From assembly GCA_905478855.1 (NCBI GenBank), contig CAJQKF010000021.1, positions 19,346 through 83,345 of the forward strand: a DNA stretch of 64,000 nucleotides, read 5' to 3'. The first letter of the stretch is position 1, and every line of letters starts with the position of its first letter. The DNA is from an uncultured Gammaproteobacteria bacterium (GTDB lineage Bacteria > Pseudomonadota > Gammaproteobacteria > Arenicellales > CAJQKF01). Positions 56,569 through 64,000 of this stretch are shown piece after piece. A model generated the notes under the pieces. It worked only from the letters and a program-made list of their open reading frames with translations. It made no database searches and was not told the DNA's origin. The position numbers and the translations under genes were made by a program.

Positions 56569-58431
56569 ATGGATCAAAAAACGCAGCAGTCAGAACTGAA
56601 ACGTCTCATCCTGAAAGGCAAGGAACAAGGGTTTCTCACCTATCGTGAGATAAATGACCATCTGCCTGAAGATATGCATGATACGGATCAGATTGAGACC
56701 GTAGTAAACATGATCAACGACATGGGTATTGAAGTATTTGATAACCCACCTGACCCGGACAGCCTGATTCTAAAACATCAAAACCCGGAAGATGAAGAAG
56801 TTGTTGAGGAAGCTGAGGCAGTACTTAAGAGTGCTGTGGAGAGCGAGTTTGGCCGAACAACGGATCCCGTGCGCATGTACATGCGTGAAATGGGTACCGT
56901 AGACCTATTAACCCGGGAAGATGAAATTAATCTGGCCAAGCGCATCGAAGATGGCATTCGCCAAAGTGTTTCGACAATTGCTACCTGTCCATTGGTTATT
57001 AGTGACATCGTCTCGGTAATGGATAAAATTGATGCAGGGGAAACCCGTTTAACCGATTTACTCACGGGTTATATCGACCCAAATGCAATTGAGGAAGAAG
57101 TTATCCCTGCCCCCGTTATTCCGGCAGCCGTAATTGCAAAAAATGCCGAAGCCAACGGCGAGACCGTTGAAGGTACTGGAGATTCTGACGAAGAGGAAGA
57201 AGAGGAAATAGTCGATACCGGTCCCGATCCAGAAGAAGCACGAGAAAGATTTGCCAGCATTCGTAAAGGCTACGAGAGTTTATTGCGTAGTCTCGAAAAA
57301 CACGGACAGGGCCATTCTTCAATCAAAAGGCAACGTAATAAGCTAGCTGATGAAATAATGGAATTACGCTTGACGCCAAAGTCTATCGAACGCTTCTCAG
57401 TCGTTGTCCGAGAACTTGTTGATCTAGTTCGTGCGCAAGAGAAAGTTATTTCAACGGTTTGTATTCGTCGCGCAAAAATCAAACGTAAAACACTCTTTGC
57501 TCACTTTGTTGGTAACGAAGCAGATACCAATTGGATCAAGGAAATTATTAAATCCGGTGAAGGCAACCAGCAAATTATTTCTGATCGTTTGGAAGAGCTG
57601 GAACTTGCATGCGTTAAGCTGCAGGAAGTTGAAAATCTCAGTGGCCTGAAAATTTCCGAATTTAAAGAAGTTAATCGCAAGATGTCCATCGGCGAAGCGA
57701 AAGCACGTCGCGCTAAAAAGGAAATGGTTGAGGCAAATTTACGACTCGTAATATCAATCGCTAAAAAATACACCAATCGCGGTTTGCAATTCCTAGATTT
57801 GATTCAGGAAGGAAATATTGGCTTGATGAAAGCGGTAGATAAGTTTGAATATCGACGCGGTTACAAATTTTCGACGTATGCCACATGGTGGATTCGACAG
57901 GCGATTACCCGATCAATTGCGGATCAGGCGCGGACGATACGTATTCCGGTGCATATGATAGAAACCATCAACAAACTCAATCGTATTTCCCGTCAAATTA
58001 TGCAGGAACAGGGTCGCGAAGCTTTACCCGAAGAACTTGCAGAACGCATGGAAATGCCGGAGAGTAAGATTCGCAAAGTGCTTAAAATTGCCAAAGAACC
58101 GATCTCGATGGAAACACCTATCGGTGATGATGAAGATTCTCACCTTGGCGACTTTATTGAAGATAAGAATGTTGAAGCGCCACTTGAGGCTGCTACAACT
58201 TCTGGTCTTAGGAATGCAACCCATGAAATTCTTGGGAGTTTAACGACTCGGGAATCACGTGTACTGCAGATGCGATTTGGTATCGATATGAATACAGATC
58301 ATACGTTGGAAGAAGTCGGAAAGCAGTTTGATGTTACTCGTGAACGTATTCGACAGATAGAAGCTAAAGCACTGCGCAAGCTTCGTCATCCAAGCCGTTC
58401 TGATCATCTGCGTAGTTTTCTAGATAACTAA
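56569..58431 (+). CDS. rpoD: RNA polymerase sigma factor RpoD (sigma-70)
   Basis: 620 residues. Region 1.1 (about 5-80), 1.2 with [21 protein letters not shown] near 98, a long non-conserved insert (about 130-370), region 2 with [21 protein letters not shown] and [10 protein letters not shown] (-10 recognition) near 430-450, region 3, and region 4.2 with [20 protein letters not shown] near 590 (-35 recognition). An acidic run ([10 protein letters not shown]) sits inside the insert. GAGG precedes the ATG. Confidence 0.98.
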   Translation: MDQKTQQSELKRLILKGKEQGFLTYREINDHLPEDMHDTDQIETVVNMINDMGIEVFDNPPDPDSLILKHQNPEDEEVVEEAEAVLKSAVESEFGRTTDPVRMYMREMGTVDLLTREDEINLAKRIEDGIRQSVSTIATCPLVISDIVSVMDKIDAGETRLTDLLTGYIDPNAIEEEVIPAPVIPAAVIAKNAEANGETVEGTGDSDEEEEEEIVDTGPDPEEARERFASIRKGYESLLRSLEKHGQGHSSIKRQRNKLADEIMELRLTPKSIERFSVVVRELVDLVRAQEKVISTVCIRRAKIKRKTLFAHFVGNEADTNWIKEIIKSGEGNQQIISDRLEELELACVKLQEVENLSGLKISEFKEVNRKMSIGEAKARRAKKEMVEANLRLVISIAKKYTNRGLQFLDLIQEGNIGLMKAVDKFEYRRGYKFSTYATWWIRQAITRSIADQARTIRIPVHMIETINKLNRISRQIMQEQGREALPEELAERMEMPESKIRKVLKIAKEPISMETPIGDDEDSHLGDFIEDKNVEAPLEAATTSGLRNATHEILGSLTTRESRVLQMRFGIDMNTDHTLEEVGKQFDVTRERIRQIEAKALRKLRHPSRSDHLRSFLDN

Positions 58432-58456
58432 TTCAAAAATCGTTGAAAGTAAAAAA

Positions 58457-58489
58457 GCCCCTACTTGCAAGAGTTGGGGCCTTTTTTTT
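58457..58489. terminator. Bidirectional terminator after rpoD
   Basis: GCCCCTACT pairs with AGTTGGGGC (one mismatch) around TGCAAG, with a run of eight T on the plus side and six T on the minus side. It ends the rpsU-rpoD operon and the convergent DUF6356 gene. Confidence 0.9.
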
Positions 58490-58544
58490 GACCGTTATAA
58501 AACTAAATAGCTACTACTAACGTTTGTAAGCTAGAAATAAATTC

Positions 58545-58805
58545 CTAGTTAGCGTTAGCCAGCTGTTTAGCATCCGCCGTCGCTAAATCTTCCGTAGCGG
58601 TGCTTTTAATTCGATTAGTGACCATGCGGTCATGTAGTTTAGTAATAATCGAACTACCGGTTTTTTCGAATAAGAAAGGGAAAATGCCATGCAGCAAACA
58701 CGCAATAGAGCCTAAAAGCATAACGCCAAAAAAACTAAACGCATGAGCCATGTGCTCGAAGTAGCCTTCGTTAACTTTATTGATATGAATGGTTAAGAAT
58801 TTCAT
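58545..58805 (-). CDS. DUF6356 small membrane protein
   Basis: 86 residues from the ATG at 58805; a GTG 12 codons earlier is in frame but gives a non-family N-terminus. Sequence begins KFLTIHINKVNEGYFEHMAHA, then a membrane-spanning stretch (FFGVMLLGSIACLLHGIFPFLF) and TGSSIITKLHDRMVTNR, the DUF6356 pattern (the hydrophobic core is described by its ends). The C-terminal tail is polar. Function unknown. Confidence 0.72.
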   Translation of the reverse strand: MKFLTIHINKVNEGYFEHMAHAFSFFGVMLLGSIACLLHGIFPFLFEKTGSSIITKLHDRMVTNRIKSTATEDLATADAKQLANAN

Positions 58806-58988
58806 AGAAGTAGTCCGGTTTTGGTAAGGCTTATTGTGCACTATTTCCAGAAAATTCGTATTTCAAATAATGCAATAAATTCGACTTTTTTTAGAAAAAA
58901 TATTTAATTAAAGTTTTATTTTTAGAATATTATTTCTAAATATTTGAAATTCTTAAAAATTGAATCGTCTTTCGCTTGTTACTAATTA

Positions 58989-59324
58989 CTAAACTGATAC
59001 ACCAAAATGCACGAGCAAGCCTAATGTTGCGCTACCAACAATTACACCCGGCAGAATCATTTTTCTAAAAATAAAATAAGCGATAAAACCACAAATAATT
59101 GCAGTACTTCGAATCGGTAAAGAAACAGACTCAAGCACATTATCTGGCAAAATGAGTAAGCGAAATATAAGACCTGCAACCATCGCATAAGACACGCATG
59201 ACACCCACTCAAAAACCCACCCGTCTACATTAATTCGTTGAGAGAAAAGCACACCAAAAAATCGCCACATAAACGTACCGGCTGAGCAGGACAAAACAAT
59301 TATCCAAAGATCAAATGTACTCAT
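58989..59324 (-). CDS. azlD: AzlD-family membrane protein
   Basis: 111 residues with four hydrophobic helices and no signal peptide. TFMWRFFGVLFSQR near residue 18 matches the small-subunit AzlD pattern. With AzlC it forms a branched-chain amino-acid or related exporter in some bacteria. Its ATG overlaps the azlC stop (ATGA). Confidence 0.85.
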   Translation of the reverse strand: MSTFDLWIIVLSCSAGTFMWRFFGVLFSQRINVDGWVFEWVSCVSYAMVAGLIFRLLILPDNVLESVSLPIRSTAIICGFIAYFIFRKMILPGVIVGSATLGLLVHFGVSV

Positions 59325-60046
59325 GAGAATTTATTTTTTAAAAGAGGTAAGCGAGCTAATGTAAACCCCAGTGTTCCACCAATCACACCGGCTATCAATA
59401 AATCAACCTGGGGGAAAAAGTAATGCGCTGCAGGTATAACCAGACAACCGGATAATAGAGATAGCCGATAACTTAAGCCCTTAGTGGAAGATAATACGAG
59501 GGCAAAGAACAACGGACTGAGAAACACCAATCCCAATACGACGGATGTTGGAAACTCATTTGATATATAAACCCCGAGCATGGTTCCAATAACAGCTGCC
59601 AGAATGATCGAACTGGCAAAGGTTAGATAATAGACGCGTCGCCATTCCATATCGACATACGGAAAGGCACGCAAACTTACCGCCCAGGAATTTACTGATA
59701 ACAACTGAGCGTACAATAATCGTTTCGGCAACGATTCGGGTTTATTAAAGAGATGGGGCAAAAACGATAGCACCATTGGCATAAACCGGGCATTAGCCAA
59801 TGAACACGCCAAAACAATGCTAAACAAGTTATGCCCTGCAGCAGTGAGTTCTACCATCGCCAGCTGCCCGGGTAAACCCCAAATAAATACAGATGCAAAA
59901 CTTGCCATTCCAGTATCAAAACCGGATTGACTCGCAAGTGAACCGAAGCCCATCATACTTGTCAGTAGAATAAATGCAGGCATAGAGATTGAATCAACCA
60001 AGGCCTTTCGAACTACCGCGTGATATCCGGTTATCTGTTTAGTCAT
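59321..60046 (-). CDS. azlC: AzlC-family exporter subunit
   Basis: 241 residues, about six to eight helices. Family features: GLPGQLAMVELTAAG near residue 65, NARFMPMVLSFLPHL near 85 and LGLVFLSPLFFALVLS near 175. It lies 45 bases after the aryl-CoA ligase and is probably co-transcribed with it. Substrate in this context could be an amino acid or an aromatic amino acid, inferred from neighbours only. Confidence 0.88.
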   Translation of the reverse strand: MTKQITGYHAVVRKALVDSISMPAFILLTSMMGFGSLASQSGFDTGMASFASVFIWGLPGQLAMVELTAAGHNLFSIVLACSLANARFMPMVLSFLPHLFNKPESLPKRLLYAQLLSVNSWAVSLRAFPYVDMEWRRVYYLTFASSIILAAVIGTMLGVYISNEFPTSVVLGLVFLSPLFFALVLSSTKGLSYRLSLLSGCLVIPAAHYFFPQVDLLIAGVIGGTLGFTLARLPLLKNKFS

Positions 60047-60091
60047 TTAGCTATCCTGGCAAGACCAAAGTTGTTCTCAAAATACAAATCT

Positions 60092-61684
60092 TCAATATTC
60101 CAACTTCTGTTGAACGAACTTTTTACAACCTTGTCGATCAATCTTTCCAGTGCCTGTTTTCGGCAAACTCTCGAGAAAGAAAATTTCACGGGGGTACTTA
60201 AACGGCAATAATTGCTGCTTTACGTAATCCTGCAGATTAGCAACCATCGCTCCATTTTCATTACTACATTTTTCGATTAAAGCTATAACCGCAACCAGCT
60301 GCATACGCCTATCGGGACGCTCTACCGCTAAAACAGTCGATTCAAATACATCAGGGTGCTCATTTAAACAATGCTCTACTTCCAATGGGTACACCCACTG
60401 TCCGCTAACTTTAACTAAATCATCGGCTCTTCCTAAGAAGAAGTAAAAACCATCACTATCAACAGAAAACCGGTCCCCAGTCCAAATCCATCCATCACGC
60501 ATGGTCTCTTTGGTTTTCTCCGGTTTATTCCAATAACAAGGTGCATTCGAATCACCACGCACCCATAGAATCCCATCTTCGCCAGCAGCGACCATTGAAC
60601 CTTCTATATCAGTAAGTTTTAGCGCGTAACCAGGCACGCGTTTCCCAGCTGACCCGGGTTTTTGCTGGTCCGTTATATTGGATAAATAAATATGTAAAAC
60701 CTCGGTAGATCCAAGACCTTCAACAATGCAGTGCCCAAAACGGCTGCGCCATGCTTCAAACACATCACTTGAAAGAACCTCTGCTGCAGAGATACAGAGT
60801 CGAACACTTTCTAAATTCGCCGATTGTGCTGCACTATGTTTTATCAGTGCGGTATATACCGTTGGCAAAGCAAAAAACAATGTTGGTTTAAATTTCTCAA
60901 TATGCTGGAACACCACGTCAGGTGTCGGTCTCCCGCTCAGCACACTGGTTGTTGCGCCAACAAAAAATGGAAACGTAATGGTGTTACCAAATCCATAGGC
61001 AAAAAAGATTTTCGGTACGGAAAAGCATACGTCGTTTTCGTTAATATCTAAAACGTTACTCGCATAGCTTTGGGCGGTATAAAGCATATCGTGCTGTAGA
61101 TGTACTACGCCCTTGGGTTTCCCCGTAGACCCGGAGGAATACATCCAGAACGCCATATCATCACGATGCGTGTTTTCACTGGTCAAGTGATCACTATGGG
61201 ATGCAAGCCACGCCTTTCCTTCCTCGCAATCCATAGTGACTTGCCAAGGGATACTACAATCAACAACAAGCGACGCGTATTCCTCATGGAGAAATATAGC
61301 TTTTGCTTCTGCATCGTTTGCGTAATAAAGAACAAGGTCAGCGGGCGAAAGCGTATTCACTAAAACAGGAACGACTCCCACCTTAATCGCCCCAAATAGG
61401 GCAATAACGTAATCTGCCGAATCATCCAATATAAGAAGAATACGATCTCCTTGTTTAAGTCCCTTCGCCTTTAGCCCGTTTCCAAAACAATTAGCCGTAA
61501 CACATAACTCCCCGTATGTATACGAACCAACGTCACTCATCAACGCAATTTTGTCTTCCCTACCCGCCTGAAGATTATCAAACAAAATACTGGACGCATT
61601 ATAATTTTCATCAATGGAGAAACCGATCTCCCGACTTTCTTCTGCATCAACAGGAACACAATCGTTCCATTCGTTATTTTTCAA
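60092..61684 (-). CDS. Aryl (benzoate-type) acyl-CoA ligase
   Basis: 530 residues from a TTG at 61684. I chose TTG because AGGAG lies 7 bases before it and no ATG occurs until well into the domain; the open frame upstream lies inside the hydroxylase gene. The stop of that gene overlaps this start by 11 bases, a coupling signal. ANL motifs: MYSSGSTGKPKGVVHLQHDM (A3), GLGSTEVLHIYLSN (A5), DRFSVDSDGFYFFLGRADD (A7/A8) and PKTGTGKIDR (A10 Lys). The pattern fits benzoate- or 2-aminobenzoate-CoA ligases. Confidence 0.85.
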   Translation of the reverse strand: MKNNEWNDCVPVDAEESREIGFSIDENYNASSILFDNLQAGREDKIALMSDVGSYTYGELCVTANCFGNGLKAKGLKQGDRILLILDDSADYVIALFGAIKVGVVPVLVNTLSPADLVLYYANDAEAKAIFLHEEYASLVVDCSIPWQVTMDCEEGKAWLASHSDHLTSENTHRDDMAFWMYSSGSTGKPKGVVHLQHDMLYTAQSYASNVLDINENDVCFSVPKIFFAYGFGNTITFPFFVGATTSVLSGRPTPDVVFQHIEKFKPTLFFALPTVYTALIKHSAAQSANLESVRLCISAAEVLSSDVFEAWRSRFGHCIVEGLGSTEVLHIYLSNITDQQKPGSAGKRVPGYALKLTDIEGSMVAAGEDGILWVRGDSNAPCYWNKPEKTKETMRDGWIWTGDRFSVDSDGFYFFLGRADDLVKVSGQWVYPLEVEHCLNEHPDVFESTVLAVERPDRRMQLVAVIALIEKCSNENGAMVANLQDYVKQQLLPFKYPREIFFLESLPKTGTGKIDRQGCKKFVQQKLEY

Positions 61685-62816
61685 CGAACGACTCCTTCGC
61701 CAATTGTTTATAACGATCCAACCCAGCCATGAATTGAGGAGACATAGCTCGCAGACGACCATCATCAATTCTACCCGCACGTCGCACATAACTCTCAGCC
61801 ATTTTCCACGGGGGTAGTTTCATATGAGCCGAAAAGGATTCATACCATTGTGCACTGCGTTGCGCGGCCGCAACAATTTTATCCACAATGGGGCGTCTGC
61901 TCGCTTCGAACGAGACTAATGCAGACGGTATATTTCCATCAGATTGCTGTATGGCCTTTTCCAGAGAAATGGCATCTTCAAGAGCAAGGCGGGTGCCCGA
62001 CCCGATCGAAAAATGAGCCGTATGCAAGGAATCACCGATAAGCACATATTTACCGTTATGCCATCGTTCATTATGTAACTGTGGGAAGTTTCTCCATACT
62101 GAATGATTTGCCTTCAATCTCGCCCCCTGCAGAACATCCGCAAACAACTCTTCGCAAACACGGATAGTTTCTTGTGCACTCATTTTAGCAAAGTTTGCGC
62201 GGGCCCAAACATTGGCGTCGGTTTCGATTATGAAAGTACTTTCGGTATTCGAGTATCGGTAATGATGCGCATTAAAATCACCCAGACGTGTCTCACGAAA
62301 CGATTGGGTTAACGTATCAAAGGTTCGATCGCAACCGTACCAGATAAACTTATTTGGAAGTTGTGAAACGGTAGTGCCAAAATCGGCCTGCTCTCGAACC
62401 ACCGAATTGACACCGTCAGCACCAATCACCAAATCAAAAGAACCATGGCGACCATCATCCATTGTATTAAAACACACATCCACTCCTACAGAACGCGCTC
62501 TAGCCGTTAACAACTGCAGTAGATGCAATCGTGCTATGGAAGAAAAACCAATGCCGTCTAGCTCAATACACGCACCCTTAATATCAAGAGTAAGGTTACG
62601 CCACCGCTGCATGTGGGGCACAATTGCCTGATGAGTCACCGGATCATCCTCACGAAGAAAATCCAGTGCGGCATCTGAAAACACCACACCAAAGCCCCAG
62701 GTTACGTTCTCAGGGTTTTTTTCACTAATTCGAACATACGCCTCGGGAAAGGCGCGTTTAAGCAGATAGCCAACATACAATCCCGCTGGCCCCGCCCCAA
62801 TAATCGCAATACGCAT
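61674..62816 (-). CDS. FAD monooxygenase of the salicylyl-/2-aminobenzoyl-CoA hydroxylase group
   Basis: 380 residues. FAD motif IAIIGAGPAGLYVGYLL at residues 3-19, then TWGFGVVFSDAAL near 40, DLVIGADGVNSVVRE near 130 and YVLIGDSLHTAHFSIGSGT near 272, with WRNFPQLHNERWHNG just before. This matches the hydroxylase part of salicylyl-CoA 5-hydroxylase and 2-aminobenzoyl-CoA monooxygenase, but the C-terminal reductase (OYE-like) domain of bifunctional members is absent. Adjacent to an aryl-CoA ligase, it probably hydroxylates an aryl-CoA thioester. Confidence 0.8.
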   Translation of the reverse strand: MRIAIIGAGPAGLYVGYLLKRAFPEAYVRISEKNPENVTWGFGVVFSDAALDFLREDDPVTHQAIVPHMQRWRNLTLDIKGACIELDGIGFSSIARLHLLQLLTARARSVGVDVCFNTMDDGRHGSFDLVIGADGVNSVVREQADFGTTVSQLPNKFIWYGCDRTFDTLTQSFRETRLGDFNAHHYRYSNTESTFIIETDANVWARANFAKMSAQETIRVCEELFADVLQGARLKANHSVWRNFPQLHNERWHNGKYVLIGDSLHTAHFSIGSGTRLALEDAISLEKAIQQSDGNIPSALVSFEASRRPIVDKIVAAAQRSAQWYESFSAHMKLPPWKMAESYVRRAGRIDDGRLRAMSPQFMAGLDRYKQLAKESFVEK

Positions 62817-62935
62817 GAGTTTAGAAAATGAATAAGATTAGGCCGTATGCAATCACAACCAGACCACACATAGCAACCGTTTTTTGACTATGGCACACTT
62901 TAGTTATTGTGCATTCTTAAATAGTAAAATTACCT

Positions 62936-63739
62936 ATGACATCCGATATTGATTTACAAGCCGGTAGCTTTGAAACACTCACCGATATTCCCGATGGTTA
63001 CAGCAAAGCCGAATGGCATGCGCGTCTAGACACCACATTGTGTTATCGACTGATTGCCCACTATGGTTGGACATCTCAGGTCTATAATCACATCACTACT
63101 CGTATCAATGGCACTGAACACCTACTAATAAATCCATTTGGCTTTCGCTACGAGGAAATTACTCCGTCTTGTCTAATTAAAATTGATATTGATGGAAATA
63201 CTGTAGATGGCAATCCCCTCCCCGTTAATAAAGCCGGCTACCTCATCCATTCTGCAATTCACGCAGCTCGTGCAGATATCAATTGCATCATCCATACCCA
63301 TTCCCATAATGCCCAAGCATTAGGCGCAATCGATATGCCATTCGTGCCATTAACCCAAGAAGGTTGTCAGTTCCACGAGCGTGTTGCCTACCACGATTTC
63401 GCTGGTATCGTATTGGATGAATCCGAAAAACGCAGTCTGGTAGAAGATCTAGGTCCAAGCAATCATACCTATATTCTTAATAACCACGGCTTAGTCACCC
63501 TAGGAGAGACACCCACCTGGGCCTTTGATCGCCTCTACCAATTCGAACGGGCCGCAGGAATTCAGCTTCGCGCCATGGCATCCGGGAGTGCACTAAAGAA
63601 AATATCCAAAGAAGTTCTTATCCAGACACGAAATCAGTTCGAAGGTGGCGCCGCTCAAGCCGGAGCAACGGTACGTCACCCAGCATGGCCTTCGTATTAC
63701 CGTATGATGGATCGCATCGATCCGCAGTGGAAAAACTAA
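62936..63739 (+). CDS. Class II aldolase/adducin family protein
   Basis: 267 residues. Zinc-site histidines in CIIHTHSHNAQALG near residue 118 and LNNHGLVTLG near 182; YNHITTRINGTEHLLINP near 50 is the family start. Members are aldolases, epimerases or decarboxylases. Divergent from the hydroxylase gene with 119 bases between starts; this gap has a possible TTGACT (62884-62889) and a short inverted repeat GCACA/TGTGC (62893-62912). A role in the same aromatic pathway is possible but not shown. Confidence 0.82.
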   Translation: MTSDIDLQAGSFETLTDIPDGYSKAEWHARLDTTLCYRLIAHYGWTSQVYNHITTRINGTEHLLINPFGFRYEEITPSCLIKIDIDGNTVDGNPLPVNKAGYLIHSAIHAARADINCIIHTHSHNAQALGAIDMPFVPLTQEGCQFHERVAYHDFAGIVLDESEKRSLVEDLGPSNHTYILNNHGLVTLGETPTWAFDRLYQFERAAGIQLRAMASGSALKKISKEVLIQTRNQFEGGAAQAGATVRHPAWPSYYRMMDRIDPQWKN

Positions 63740-63920
63740 GTTAGTCACACTATCGGCAAAATACTAGATAATTCTCTATTCATTTTAATATTTCTACCCT
63801 TCCCCACTACCAGACTATGCTGAGTATTTGTTACAATCCGCCGCATTCGAGAAAAAAATATTTATCGGGTTAATAACCTACAAGATTATTCTTCCTCGAA
63901 TCCTCATATAGTACATATAA

Positions 63921-63997
63921 GGGCCTGTAGCTCAGCTGGTTAGAGCAGTGGACTCATAATCCATTGGTCGTAGGTTCAAGTCCTACCGGGCCCACCA
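63921..63997 (+). tRNA. tRNA-Ile2 type (anticodon CAU), CCA encoded
   Basis: 77 bases folding as a complete cloverleaf: acceptor GGGCCTG with CGGGCCC, D-arm GCTC/GAGC, anticodon arm GTGGA-CTCATAA-TCCAT with CAT as anticodon, T-arm GTAGG-TTCAAGT-CCTAC, and encoded ACCA end. The TTGGTCG variable region and GGTTCAAGTCC T-arm resemble E. coli ileX, whose C34 becomes lysidine and reads AUA. Elongator tRNA-Met is the alternative. In Pseudomonas a tRNA-Ile lies next to rpoD. Confidence 0.9.
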
Positions 63998-64000
63998 TTT

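Noticed and set aside
61685..61789. Upstream extension of the aryl-CoA ligase inside the hydroxylase gene
   Set aside because: The extension is Trp/Cys/Arg-rich and unlike ligases; the TTG with AGGAG seven bases upstream explains the start.
63921..63997. Elongator tRNA-Met for the CAU tRNA
   Set aside because: Variable loop and T-arm are closer to the ileX type and it lies in an rpoD neighbourhood known for tRNA-Ile; not fully excluded.
1..64000. CRISPR arrays, insertion sequences, prophage genes and toxin-antitoxin pairs
   Set aside because: No spaced direct repeats, transposase, integrase or phage structural signatures were seen on either strand.

Overview
This window looks like chromosomal DNA of a free-living, aerobic gammaproteobacterium. 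The evidence is gene content and order: a split class II ribonucleotide reductase (nrdJa/nrdJb, as in Pseudomonas), lptM-lysA, polA beside engB and cytochrome c4, a MoxR-Bat operon, acnB, the rpsU-yqeY-dnaG-rpoD operon divergent from tsaD, and a tRNA with a CAU anticodon (tRNA-Ile2 type). I see no insertion sequence, prophage, CRISPR array, rRNA gene or plasmid function. The genus cannot be named from what is visible.

Layout. (1) 1-12.1 kb: a cell-surface glycan region. It has the end of a DUF2142-like membrane protein, an operon on the minus strand (GT4, PHP-like hydrolase, epimerase, polysaccharide pyruvyl transferase family), a secreted subtilisin-like protein fused to a possible beta-barrel, a polytopic glycosyltransferase, a GT2 enzyme, a HAD/COG5610-like protein and a small basic protein. 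A bidirectional terminator closes it. (2) 12.1-21.7 kb: an OmpA-family lipoprotein, lysA, lptM (43 codons, easily missed), argH, cytochrome c4, engB, polA and an MFS transporter. The polA-engB gap carries a well-supported candidate for a Spot 42/ErsA-position small RNA. (3) 21.8-32.7 kb: the ybbP-ybbA pair divergent from tesA, then moxR-DUF58-DUF4381-batA-batB/C-batD. (4) 32.9-45.4 kb: a DUF1223 protein, a small conserved-looking protein, an SDR enzyme, a CbbQ/NorQ-CbbO/NorD pair, nrdJab, and a LysR regulator divergent from acnB. (5) 45.5-58.5 kb: folK-folB, a fatty-acid oxidation block (fadB, a DUF427-adenylate cyclase fusion, an acyl-CoA ligase), plsY, tsaD, rpsU, yqeY, dnaG and rpoD. (6) 58.5-64 kb: a DUF6356 protein, azlDC, an aryl-CoA ligase, an aryl-CoA hydroxylase-like flavoprotein, a class II aldolase and the tRNA.

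How the parts fit. Regions 5 and 6 look like the Pseudomonas-type block tRNA-Ile / rpoD-dnaG-yqeY-rpsU-tsaD-plsY-folB-folK with two catabolic cassettes inserted: fatty-acid oxidation plus cyclase between folB and plsY, and aromatic-acid CoA activation/hydroxylation plus AzlCD between rpoD and the tRNA. The most promising unexplained items are the polA-engB small RNA candidate, the cyclase fusion with altered substrate-pocket residues, the ligase-hydroxylase-AzlCD operon, the subtilisin-barrel protein, an 8-bp inverted repeat centred on the -10 element upstream of rpoD, and an orphan plus-strand terminator between argH and cytochrome c4.
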